Source: Phyllostachys edulis
Lineage: Eukaryota; Streptophyta; Magnoliopsida; Poales; Poaceae
Direction of reading: 5' to 3'
DNA: 64,000 nt
Assembly (NCBI GenBank): GCA_036346405.1
Contig: CM070548.1
Span: 94,334,588 to 94,398,587 of the forward strand
The notes below the pieces were generated by a model that was not told the origin of the DNA, ran no database searches, and saw only the letters and a program-made list of their open reading frames with translations. Below, piece after piece: positions 46,590 to 57,845 of this stretch (position 1 is the stretch's first letter; every line of letters starts with the position of its first letter). The translations under genes and the position numbers were made by a program.

Positions 46590-46882
46590 CCACGTCTGCC
46601 ACAATAGTACCGTCACCATTGCAAAACACCATTTGTAGTCGTCTATTGTCTAATACGAATGGAAAAGCTGGCAACATGCGCATATACTTCGTAAAACTCG
46701 AGGCTAGCATCCTCGTCTTCAAAAGTCATCCCCACGACAGGCTTCAAGTCCTCATTAACTACCGGTGTGAACAACAAACCATGCAGCGGTAATGATGATT
46801 TAGCCCGAGAACAACGTTAATTATTGAAATTAACTAATTACAGTGTGCGCACACTCACATAGAACGGAATGATGGTGGCCTT

Positions 46883-47000
46883 CTATGGGGCCTTACACAG
46901 ACAGCTCGCAACAAGAGAGTGTGCATCAGCCATTTCGGGACTTGGCCAAGCTAGTGGATGCACGGAGCTGCTCATATCTTCCATTGAATCCATACGTCTG
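46883..47000 (-). pseudogene. Possible first exon of the FAR1-type remnant
   Basis: A minus-strand frame reads MGRRMDSMEDMSSSVHPLAW and ends CLCKAP. It lies just upstream (minus sense) of the FAR1 domain exon, with GT sites near its end, so it could be the leading exon of that gene. There is no recognised domain; the assignment rests on position only. Confidence 0.3.
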
Positions 47001-49247
47001 CCCATAAAAAATGAAGAAAATAAACCATCGACGCACATCCAATAAGACTCAACTATATTGTCAACCGAACTCACCTCAGCCGGATCGAGCAAGGGGAGCG
47101 AGGCAACAGAGGGGTGCGGGTGGCCCCAGTCGGGGAGGCGCAGAGCAGGGCGCACTGGGGTGGGGCGAGTGAAAGGAACGAGCACGACGCAGTGGGGCGG
47201 CGGAAGGCCCAAACCCTAGCACGCGGGACGGGGATGAATGGAAGGGCGCAATCGGGGCTGGAGGATGATCGCGCGGTGTTTTTTTTTTCGCAAAGTAGCG
47301 TGAAGTGGGAGGTGGGGGTGATCTCGGCCGTGGATTTCAGAATTGAAGGCCTAGGTCAGCTATGTGCACATGTCCACCAAATGGGACATGTGCACCAGAT
47401 ATGTTGCCAGACCTGTCCTTAGGGGACTGCTGCTCAGACTTGTCCAAAACATGAGGCATGGGCTCGTTTAGGCACGGCCCAACAAGTTAAACGGACCGTG
47501 TCGTGCTACCTCGAGTATGGTTAGCCCGACGGGTCAGGGCCAACCCGTTTAGCACATTTAGAAAAATGGGGAAATTCACTTGTTCCCTATCCGCCGCCGC
47601 CGCCTCGCGTCATGGGGTCGCGCGTTGTCTCCTCCTCCGATGTCGCACGCCATCTCCTCCTCTGCCACCTCGCGCCGCGGGCAGTAGCGGATTCAGGAAA
47701 TTGGTTCACCGGTGTCACCGAATGCTAATCTCACTTGAATAATTAGGATTGTCACCTTTAATTGTGCCAAGGTCACCGGGTCATATGACCCCAATAACCG
47801 CACCTGCATCAGCCCTAGCCCGTGGGAGCTGTGCAACGTCTCCTCCTCCTTTGCCGCCGCGCGCCGTCTCCTCCGCCACCTCCCTGGGAGCCACTCGCCA
47901 CGTTGCCACCGACACCACGCTCCACTCCGCGAGTTCCTGGCCTGCATCGATGTGAGGGAGGTTGGCGGAGGAGTGGGGGCTGCACGTGGTGTGACACGTA
48001 CGGAAAGGTGGCTGCCTGGCCGGGGTGAAGGCGGAAGAAGGTTGGCTAAATGGACCGTACTAGCCGTGTCGTGCCAGGCATAGTATGTATCATGTTTAGA
48101 TCGTGATCTTGGGCTAGCAAAGCCGAAAGCAACCTTCTTGTACCTGGCTTGTCTTCCTGTATAAACTGCAAAGCAGTCATGGGAGCAAAATGCCAAAAAC
48201 CGATCATTAGCTCGCCGACTCCGTATCGTTCCGAACTGTAGCCAGCTTCACCCTTCAGGATCCTGAAAGAAAGCATGGCATACTCAAAAAAGATCGACGA
48301 GACCCATTCCCGAGAAATGCCATTCCAATAATACAATCATTGCTTTTGCACAGAACGCAATCAAATCCATGCTAAAGCAAAGGTTTCTGCGAGACTGCAG
48401 ATTTGGTGCAGTCTGCAGACAATGTCTAAAGCATGATTTACCCGGGCTAATTGATCCTTTCGGGACGACGCGATTAGCACCAGGCTACGTACGGTGATGC
48501 TACTGGATACTGGTCGTCTGATCTCGAGTCAGGAACGGCACATGCCGGGCCAGCTTTGTCACGTCCCATCCTAAGCAAGGGCCCTGTTCACTTCAGAGGA
48601 AGAGAAAGATGAACGCAACATGCCGATGCCTGTCATTCGCTTTGCTGGTCTCATACTTTTCATTCCCCTGCGCAAACGTTGTAGGAGCGTCTCAGTACGT
48701 AAATCCGTAACTGGGACGGCTTTCATCTCATCACCGGTGTCAATGCAGGGCCAAAGTTATGGTAAGAGCCCAACCGTATGCGCGATGGTTTTAGGAGTCC
48801 TGCCCGGGGAAAAAGATGGTTTCAGGAGTCAATAGCTGGCACGTATCAAAGAAAGAAAGCGAGCAAACACATCTGAGATCATCGGGAGGGAAGGAGGCAG
48901 TGCCTGCAGCAAATGCTTTGAATGGCCAATGGTGAGTAGTAGCACGCACCCACACACTGGAGCTGGCTGCCTACATTAACAAGTGGCTGTTAGTAGCTGA
49001 TATTATTTAATTACGGTGAGGTTTGGTTAGCAGCGGGCCCGTTGCCTACACTAGCAAGTGGCCATAGATCTACAGTGGAACTGTCAGCCTCTGTATTGTT
49101 CAGAATAGCAGAATATTGCAGGCTGCAGAGGCATGTCAAAATATCTATTTTAAGTACCTAGCGCAGCTTAGGTTAATGCGAGCATCTTATTTGAAACTCT
49201 TGCCACTTGTCACGATTTAATCAGGTCATGCACCGTCCGATCGGAGA

Positions 49248-49272
49248 GTCTGTTCGGACGGTCCGAACAGAC
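49248..49272. repeat. 25-bp perfect palindrome
   Basis: The left arm GTCTGTTCGGAC and right arm GTCCGAACAGAC are exact complements around one G. Similar GGACGGTCC-type inverted words occur in grass gypsy LTRs, so it is probably part of an old element. Confidence 0.9.
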
Positions 49273-51420
49273 CTGAGTATGACATATGGGCCTGGTCCAA
49301 AATAGAATAACTTTAAAATGCATAACTAATTCAAAGTAACTCCAAATCAAGTGAAACCAATTTTGATAATTTTCTTATTAAGTGAACTTCAATTTGGAAT
49401 AGGTTTCAAACTTATCTCTGTCTCAGAAATTATAGTTTTTGGAAATTAATTTAAAACCAAATTATTTTTTTACACTAGAAAATGCTTTTAACTTTGAAAA
49501 TTCATAACTAATTCATGTGAACTCCAATTGAGGTGAACCAAGTTATTTTTGTCTTATAATTTTATTTTATATTTATCTATGTAATCCTTATCTCCATCAC
49601 TATTCTACAAAATTTCACTAAATAATTAAAATCGGATGAATAGTAATCGAAGTGTATTTTCAGCCTTTTTGCAAAACCTGATTTTCAAACTACTACAACT
49701 TTCACTTGCTAACTCCAAATGGAATGATTCTTTCACCTAAATTCATTTAAAATCATCATCTAGCTATTGTAGAAAATTCATGCATTTTTGAGCAATTTGA
49801 ATTTTTTAGGTTTTTCTTGGTGTTGATTCGATGTTTTTTTTAATAGAATCGAAATATTTTGAATGAATAAAATAAACTTCAAATAAATTCAAAATTTTTT
49901 TTAAATTTTTATGTATTTTTCTTGAAATTTTGGACTTTTTTGGATTATTTTCTTTCCCTCTCTCTCTCCCGCCCTTCTTCTTGCGCCCATATGGGACAGT
50001 CACTATGCTTCCCATTGTCGCTACCAGTAGGGAGCAGTAATGTCTGAGGCCAAATCTACAAAATATAGCGGAAGAGGGCTAGTTTTGAAAAAAAAAAAGA
50101 AGAGCAGGGGGCTACAAGTGCCAAAAATTCCAAAGTTTTTTGAAATTCATGAATTTCATGCAAATTCACGGAACAAGAGCAGCATCACTGCTATGAAGAG
50201 AGAAGAATAGTAGGGGGGCATGAAGCACAGCCATCCTATGTATGCTGCAACCTTGAAACATCTCTAAGATCAGAGAATGTGATGTATACATCCAGCACTA
50301 AATAACCTAGTGAAAATAATAGCTTCGGAATGTTGAAAGGAAATTTACAACAAATGACAAGGCAATAGTGCTGCTGTTGAAAGGAAATGCTTGGTGCTTC
50401 CCTGTCTCCTTGGTGCTTGGTGCTAACAGATTAAACCTACTGAGGAGTAAACCTATTTATGGTAGTTGCATGAGGTTACAAGTTGTTCTAAATAGGGTAG
50501 AATTCCAACAGGATGTATCTTGTGAAAAGAGAGAATCCTAGTTACATGAGGTTACAAGTTCCATCTAACATTTTGCTTCTGACTTGTTCAGGTAAAATCA
50601 AAACCAAGTGCTGTGTCAGGTTCATCTCCAGGGGGAGTGCAAAAGCTTCATACTGGCAACCGTCAGGTTCATCTCTAGAGGGAAGTAGAAAAGCTTCAGG
50701 TTTGCAAAGTTCATCTCCAGAGGTGAATTCCACATCCAGTGCCAGCCAAAACCGTAACAAGTCTTCTAGTCACCACACAACGACATCATCAGCTAAACAC
50801 TCTTCAGAAGCACCAAGGAGACAGGGAAACACCAACACAAATACAGGCTAACAGAACCTCTCCATACCTGCGATCACAAAGTGGAACTGTCAACTCAAGT
50901 ACATCACAGATTAAATGTGAAATCCAGATATTTAGAACTCAAGCATAGTGAACCAACTGAGCTACATGTTTGGAAAAATTGGAGTATCGCAATTTTACAA
51001 GTACATGCAGAAGCAATTTTACAAGTACACGCAGACTCAAACTGACCACAATGAGCATGAACATTGCAGAAGCAATTTTACAAGTACATTCACAACCTGA
51101 AAGGCTGAAACTGAAACAATGTGATTCCATCAAAGAATATGAAATACTTCAGCTAGCCAAATTATGAGCATTGGTTGGCAATTCAGATTACCTTGTTGAT
51201 AAGATTCTGTTGAGTAAATTTGAGACAACATTCTGACAGAAAAAGGAATTCTAACAACAGAGACAACAGAGATGTTCAACATTGGCATACAAAAGAAGTC
51301 CATACATATAGGGACTATCACACTAGTCGTACTTCAACCACATAAATAGGTTTACAACTGCATACATAGGTTGACTCCTTGACACCAAAATAAGTCCTAC
51401 TGCAATTGGGTATAGCTAGT

Positions 51421-52395
51421 TCAGAGATTACTATTACTAATGTACCTAGCAACCCAAACAATCTTGTTTGAGAAGCTCAACTTGTTGAATCCACGGGCAA
51501 GAGAAACACTCTCACACAAATGAGTATAGTAGTGCGTGAGATGTGCTTCCTCAAATCCCGGGAGATCCATCATATTGTCCCAAAGGTCTTTAGAAACATC
51601 AGTATCTGCAGTACCGGCCTTCTTAATAGTTTAGCAAGCCTTTCTATGCCAGTGGTCATGAAAGAATACAAATCATCATCAGTAGATAACTTGGCCCTCT
51701 TCGGTGGTTTACTTGCCGATGAGTCACCACCACATGTGCCGGACATTGTCACCTCTTCGACACTACCATGTCCAGCAACTCTTTTAACTTTACCATCTGT
51801 TGGAGCCTTTGGTGTTTCATCATCCGAGATTTCATTAACATCTGTACCAACAGGGTCATTTGCTCCCTTTGCATACTTTTCGGTAGCCATGCTATTCCCA
51901 AATATAGTGGCCACCTCATGATAATGCTCAAGGGGAGTGTTCAAGTAGTCAGCATCACCGCGGTGATCCTAGACATTAAAGTAGATTTGAAACTAGGTAC
52001 GATAGGAAAATAAGTTTGATAGACATGAACGTACAGAAATTGACATGACTAGTGTAATGCCCATGCTCAAGCCTGATAGTGCAAGTGTTTTCATCCCAAA
52101 GAGTACCACTTAGGTTTTGGAGCTTGCCTATCTTTGCCCTAATTTTTCTCCACTTCCTCAGGTGGTTTTGAACCTGATCTCCAGTAACATCCACCTTTAG
52201 ATGGTCATTCAATTCCCTCGCACAATTGTTGAGGTGAACTTTTTTGAAACCAGTGCACGTTCTATTGCCATTGGCCACAAGATTAGCCAAGTAGCTCAAG
52301 ACAAATGTAGACATTGCATTTGTCCAGACAACCCCACCACCAGTGTTCCCCACTATGTTACCAATCATGTTATCCCCATGTTCCGAGTCTATTTC
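51421..52395 (-). pseudogene. Harbinger ORF1: Myb/SANT-like DNA-binding protein
   Basis: The first exon (from about 52395, acceptor-like TTGGTAG before it) encodes a Myb/SANT-like domain: VVWTNAMSTFVLSYLANLVA, TGFKKVHLNNCARELNDHLK and VTGDQVQNHLRKWRKIRAKI, followed by TLWDENTCTIRLEHGHY. After a short intron (about 51970-52035) the second exon gives DADYLNTPLEHYHEVATIFG and NSMATEKYAKG. It then frameshifts near 51620 into DVSKDLWDNMMDLPGFEEAH and ends TGA at 51421. In PIF/Harbinger transposons this protein binds DNA and helps the transposase enter the nucleus. It lies downstream of, and on the same strand as, the transposase. Confidence 0.82.
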
Positions 52396-52573
52396 CTACC
52401 AACCAAAGAAAGCAATGAAAAATAAGTGACATGAAGCATGTAAAAGAAGTCCATACATGTTCCACATACAACTCATCACAAATAAAAATGTTATTACAAG
52501 AAAGGTTCACATACAACTCTTCAGATGTAACAACTGTGGCCATAGTCTTTAATTATTTAAAGACATTACATAT

Positions 52574-53920
52574 TTAATGGTTTTCATAGTTCTGATGGGC
52601 TTCCCACATTTCGTTGGCCATAGTCTGCCTCCGGTCAACCATGGCTCTATGGTCAATAGCTTGCTCCCTTGCTGTCCTACGGGGGTTATGTGTCCAAGAA
52701 GTTTCTGTTACAACGAAATGGTCACTTCCTTGGGAAAGAACCTAGTTGTGAAGGATGCACGAAGCTATGATGACATCAACTTGAGTTACGAAGGGGAAGA
52801 ACAGGGTGGCATCATCGAGGACTTTGAACCTCCTCTTGAGTGATCCAAAGGCGCGCTCTACGCTCACTCGTAGAGAGGAGTGCCTAACATTGAATAATTC
52901 CTTTTCATTTAGGGGAGGATTGTTCCCCACTCATTCAAGTGGTACCTGACACCTCGAAAAGGTGGGATGAAACCAGGTTTTGCTCCATATCCAGCATCCA
53001 CTAGGTAGAATTTCCCTAAAGCATGAGGAACACATAGATGATAGTGTTCTTTAATAATCAGGTATGGACATATACTGCTACGAGATGCTATTTACCTTCA
53101 GGGACACGTAGTCTATTCTCACGCTCTATTGCATTGGCTAACACCGTAGCATCATGAGCTGTCCCCTCCCAACTAGCCAACACATATGTGAAACGAAGGT
53201 CAAAGTCTACGGCTGCCATGACATTTTGACTAGGAAATGACTTCCTACCATGAAATGCCACCTCCATAGGCTTAATAACAGACGCCCTTATACGTGTACC
53301 ATCAATGGCTCCAATACAATCCTACTGGGTCAAGAAATAGAAAAACAATAGTAACCAACAAATGTTCCCCAAAAGTCTCTATGAGGTATAGTGGTTAGGT
53401 ATGATACCTTAAAAAATGGATCCCATCTTGGGTTCCATGCAATTTTGCTTGGGGTCTCCAAAGAAGGTGGCCTAATGAGCTCATTTCATAGCTCACCTAT
53501 GGCGTGGAGGACACGTCGAAAATATTGGCTAACTGTTTCACCTAACTGGGTAAAATTGGTACCAACTAGCCTATTTCTTAGGTTGTGGCCAATTGTGTTC
53601 AAGAACATGGCAACTTGCTCCTCGACACACAAATGTAAAGTGTCACGAAGCAAAGATCGCTCTCTCAAGACTTCACACAACCGAAAGAAAGGAGTTCGTT
53701 TAAGCCTAATTGTGTTAGTACAAGTTATTTCATTCTTTCAAATTTTATTATTCAGATAATCAATTCTAATCCTATCCCTTTCCTCGATTGGGCCATACGT
53801 AATACGGTCTCTCCTATTCCTTAGCCTGGACCATACGAACAAAACAATCATGCAAATAGCCACGTACGTAGCAGCACCAATAAACAAAATCGTTCGCCTT
53901 TTCAGCGTCCTCTTATCCAT
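52574..53920 (-). pseudogene. PIF/Harbinger transposase (HARBI1-like), inactivated
   Basis: Minus-strand exons are about 53408-53920, 53096-53321 and 52574-53015, with introns of 86 and 80 bp. The frame starts MDKRTLKRRTILFIG; CEVLRERSLLRDTLHLCVEE and NRLVGTNFTQLGETVSQYF form the N-terminal region. The catalytic triad is visible: Asp in CIGAIDGTRIRASV, Asp in YVLASWEGTAHDATVL and Glu in VERAFGSLKRRF. It is broken by a TGA after YLNNKI, a TGA after HAIGEL, a one-base deletion before NNPPLNEKELF, and TAG in place of Trp after CILHN. Without these it would cut and paste Harbinger DNA at TWA targets. Confidence 0.9.
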
Positions 53921-55151
53921 CTACAATTCACAAATGCCAAGTATAATTATAACCACCGACTATCGAACCATGGCATCTGGGACTCAAATATTATGAAAGC
54001 AAGCCTCCAGTGTATGCAACATATATGTATGCACTATGTACTACTCAAATCGTAAGTAAACGACGGACTACTCACATAGAAAGTAACCAACAGAGGCATC
54101 ATAGGGGCAACCACTTTGACAGTGAGCCAGCATTACAAATTTCAATTATAACTTGCGCAAAAACTAACCACAATAACCATGAACAACACCATATTGCACT
54201 GGACATGTAGATGAGGGAGCAATTTTACATGTGGAAGCATTATTTTTCCTAGACTCAACAACAGCAAGCAATATTTCACGAATGGAAGCAAGAATAGCAA
54301 ACAATATTTCTTATTTCTTGCTCATGCCGAAGCACACAACCCAATAGCAGCAAGCAAGATTTCACAAATGGAGGTAAGAACACCAAGCAAACACTACGTA
54401 TTTCTTTCACAGGATAACGAGGATCTAACATTTTTGCCCATAAAGACATCTGTGCCAGCTAGATCTATCAAAAAAAATATCAATTGGAGAACATTTCGGA
54501 TCTGGGGCCATACCTTCGGTTCCCACGATAAATCCTCACCAAGGTGACAGAGGGGACGAAGATCGGGATGGAAAGGAGAAGGAACACCAAATAGCAAGAC
54601 TGACGTCACCGGTGCGCAAGAAGTTTACACCGATGTAAGCCACCGCCGTGGAGCCACTGTAGACGTCGCCGATGCAGGCAAGACCCGAGTAACATCAGAA
54701 GCCTACGGTGGAGAGAGGAGGAAAGATAACACAGAAGAGGGAAGAAAGGGGGTACCTTGTGGGACTTGAAGCTGGTGGCAAAGAGAGTAGGGGCAGCACC
54801 TCGTGGATATGCAAGTGCCGGTAGCACAGAGAGCACGGGCGGCTCCAAGGATGTGCGCGAGAGGATAGGGGGCGGCAGGGTCTCTCCTAGAGAGCGAGCG
54901 AACCGAGTGGCGTGCGCAGGGCGAGGGCGAGTGAGCGCACTCTGCGCGTTGCGGCCGAGGAGAGAGTGAATCGAGTGATTCACTTGTTTTCATCGAACGT
55001 TGCGGTTCCGCATCTGAGAGGAATATTTGCTCGCGTCGAACGCATTCGTCCCGGACATATCGGTTCGATCCACCAAACCAAACGCACGGACAGCCCAAAA
55101 TCCCGAACGATTCCATACCGGACCACTTAGGTCCCTCATCCAAACACAGCC
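53921..55151 (-). mobile_element. Terminal region of the Harbinger element
   Basis: The sequence upstream (minus sense) of the transposase ends at 55151 with, read on the minus strand, GGCTGTGTTTGGATGAGGG, a PIF/Harbinger-like terminus, followed outside by TAA (55152-55154), a suitable TWA target. The GC-rich block 54600-54960 encodes nothing recognised. I could not find the matching left terminus, so the element may be truncated on that side. Confidence 0.5.
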
Positions 55152-57845
55152 TAAACAAATGTGCATGCCCCAATCAGCATCGTCGATGGGAAACCGCATA
55201 ATGAGCTTCCAACCATAAAGGCTCTAAATTCTAATGATTCTTCCACAGCTGCATCTGTTACGATTGGCACTGAGCTTATGTAACGTCCCAAAATTTGGCT
55301 TTTCAAAAATCTTATGAGTAATTTAGGTCCCTAGAAAATTTCACCAAATTTATTTGAATTAATAAAGCTTAATTGAGACTTTAATCAATCAAAAACAATT
55401 TAATATGATTAATCTCAACATCAACTATTATCAAAACTATTTTATTTGGATTCTATGTGCTTGGATATATTTTCTAGATTTTTCTAGAATTTTTCCGAGT
55501 GCATTTGCTATTTTCTATTTGCCCTTTTGTGCTTTCGGCTATTTTCTAAAAAGAAAAGGCTATTTAAAATCTCAGTTGTCCTGTGGGCCGAATTAACTTC
55601 AGCCCATTCCCTCTCTCTCTCCTTCGCCCAACCTCGTAGTCCCTTGCTACCCTCTGGCGCCCGCTAGCTTCCTTGGCCAGTAAATGCCTTACCGCTCAAC
55701 CCTAATGCCCACACCGCCACCTGGCTCGCTGTCGCCATGCCGCCACTCCTACGTGGCCGAAGCCCTAGCAGCAGCGCCGCCCTCTATCGTCTTGTGTGAC
55801 GAACCGCCGCCGCCATTCACGCATGTCGTGCCGACTTCATGCAGCCGCTTTGAGTCCAGACGCCGCACGTCGCACGGGGCTATTTAAGGCCCCAGTGAAC
55901 CTCGATCGGCGCCCTCGGTCCGCGTCGCCTTCGTGCATGTCCGTCGCGCCCTCGTCCCGCCGCCGCCAAGGAGCCGCCAAGCGCCGCCAGATCCTTCTTC
56001 TCCAAAGCCGGCGTGCGCCTCTCCTCGCAGCCACCGACTTGGTGCCTCGCCATCTTCACCGACACTGTTTGTGGGATCACCGTGCCGCCCTCGTCCCGGA
56101 TCTGTGCTCCCTGACATCGATCCTGCACCACAACGCCGTCCTGCTTGCGACCTGAACCACCGCCACCATTGAAGCCGCTCCACACCTCCTCCTTGCTTTG
56201 GCCGTCACCGGTGAGGTCCCATCCTTTTCCTTCTCCATCCCCAACCTCGCTGGTCCTTTGCCCAACTCGTGTTGGAGCCTCTCCGTCCGCACCGACGCCG
56301 CCTTCGAGATCTCTGTCCCGGACCCAGAGCTGCCGCCGCATCTAGAGCCAACGCCGGCCGTCGATCTTGTCGGAGCCCAACCGGTCGCCGCTCATCGCCG
56401 TCGACGCCGACCCGAGAACGCCATGGCTGCCATAGCCGGTGTCCGACCGAGCCTCCCAAGCCGCCACCTCTCTCCGTGACTCTTCCGGGTGGGCCCTTCC
56501 CCCCTCTCTCTCTCCCTCTCTCGTAGGTCTCTGTAATGATCGGGTGTCCCAGATCCAAATCAGGACCGTGCATGTGCACTTGTGCCAATAGCATGCCAGC
56601 ATTCTCGCCTACATGGCAGCCACGTTGGTACTATGCCACATACGCCATGTCATCCGCCACAACTTGCCACCTCAGTTTTCGTGCACCCGCGGATGCCACG
56701 TATGTGCCGCGCAAGCTTGCCATGCCTAAACCAAAAGCCTGAAACCATGCGGACGTCGTCCAGCAAGAACCTAGTCTATGACCTATGTACCCCGTGTGTC
56801 AGTGCCCTATTCTGTGAACTCAGTTCGCCGTGATTCATAAACCCTAGATTAGTCCTCTCTCTTACATGCGGGTCTCGCATGTCAGTCAACCGCCAGTCAA
56901 ACCCTTGCCTTAAACTTATTCTACCATGAACCTAAACCCTAGATCGTGGACTTGGTCTATGGACCAATGGCCCACCTGTCATCCTCTCTGTTCCTTTTCG
57001 GAAATTTATTTAATATCTGATATTCAATTATCCAATTGATCCCACATGTCATTCACTACATTTGATCTCTTTCACTTACCAGTGGACCCCACTTATAAGT
57101 CTTCAATTCTATTTAATTATTTAGTCCGGAAGAATATTCTTCTCTCTCTCAATTTTATCATTTCATGTGATCTTTCAAAGCTCACATCTTTTGCATCCGA
57201 ACTCCGATTGAGTCCTTTCAAATTTCTAAATTCATCTCAATTCAAGATCTATTTATCTGAGATTATTATTTAAATTTTGGAGTTTCTTTGCTCTCTGTTA
57301 TTTATTTATTTGGTTTATTTGCTTGTTTACGAGTAGATGTTGATACTTCGGGAAGCACTGATCAAGAAGGAGCTGAAGATCAAGAAAGTGGAAGATTAAA
57401 GATTAAATAAGATCGTCATTGCTATAGCAAGTCAAGTTATACCTTTGATTATGTTGAATCCCGGTTTTCTGAAACTACTTTGATTCAAATTATTGCATTT
57501 ACTTTAAGTATTTATTTAAATGCTTTTGGGTGTAGTTATTAATCCCATTTGTTATATCTGCCTTGTATATTTGTTATGTCATAATCTTTTGTCACTCTAG
57601 ATTGGTTTATTTAGTTGGTAATATTGTAGCACCAATGTGGGTTGGTTAGATACGATTAGTCTGCTTAGCCATGCTACGAGTCATCATCTCATGTGAGTTG
57701 TAAATATAAACTTGACTAAGTGATTATGGAACTATGTGACAAAACTGTGTGTACTATGTGCTATTACTCGTTGATGGCATATGTTGCACTTAACCAACAG
57801 GGTGGGAAAAGATTTAGACTGAGGCAAGTAGTGGATACTGGGTAA

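Larger units (their letters stand above)
39345..46771 (-). pseudogene. FAR1/FHY3-related (MULE-transposase-derived) gene remnant, split
   Basis: The upstream part (about 46771-46590) encodes NEDLKPVVGMTFEDEDASLE and FYEVYAHVASFSIRIRQ, the start of a FAR1 DNA-binding domain. After the inserted gypsy element, 39957-39345 gives KTYEYKLSRCGCEAMFGIKQ, TFVEVYNHSF, then SSDAQMFIDNLARKNENNAA and GRLVHVFWMDATCRK, the entry to the MULE-type transposase domain, ending GVNNHG. About five in-frame stops interrupt it (after IRIRQ, VLQW, the border codon, HSFV and SNR). The rest of the transposase domain and the SWIM finger are missing. Family role: DNA-binding proteins derived from Mutator-like transposases. 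Confidence 0.82.
46801..50900. other. Intergenic, mostly unrecognised
   Basis: Apart from the possible FAR1 first exon, no gene was recognised. 47000-48050 is GC-rich with overlapping low-complexity frames. 49280-50150 is AT-rich and resembles the long untranslated parts of gypsy elements, with a 25-bp palindrome at 49248-49272. 50513-50851 has an open frame with two imperfect copies of GGTTCATCTC(C/T)AG(A/G)GGGA about 50 bp apart and no domain. No RNA gene was seen. Confidence 0.5.

Noticed and set aside
47110..48200. Possible small GC-rich gene
   Set aside because: Frames on both strands overlap, no start context, splice signals or recognisable domain.
50513..50851. 112-codon serine-rich frame
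   Set aside because: Low-complexity and carries imperfect internal nucleotide repeats; no homology recognised, near a decayed Harbinger element.
55680..56600. GC-rich open frames suggesting a gene
   Set aside because: They lie inside solo LTR C, with proline/arginine-rich low-complexity translations on both strands and no splice-supported structure.
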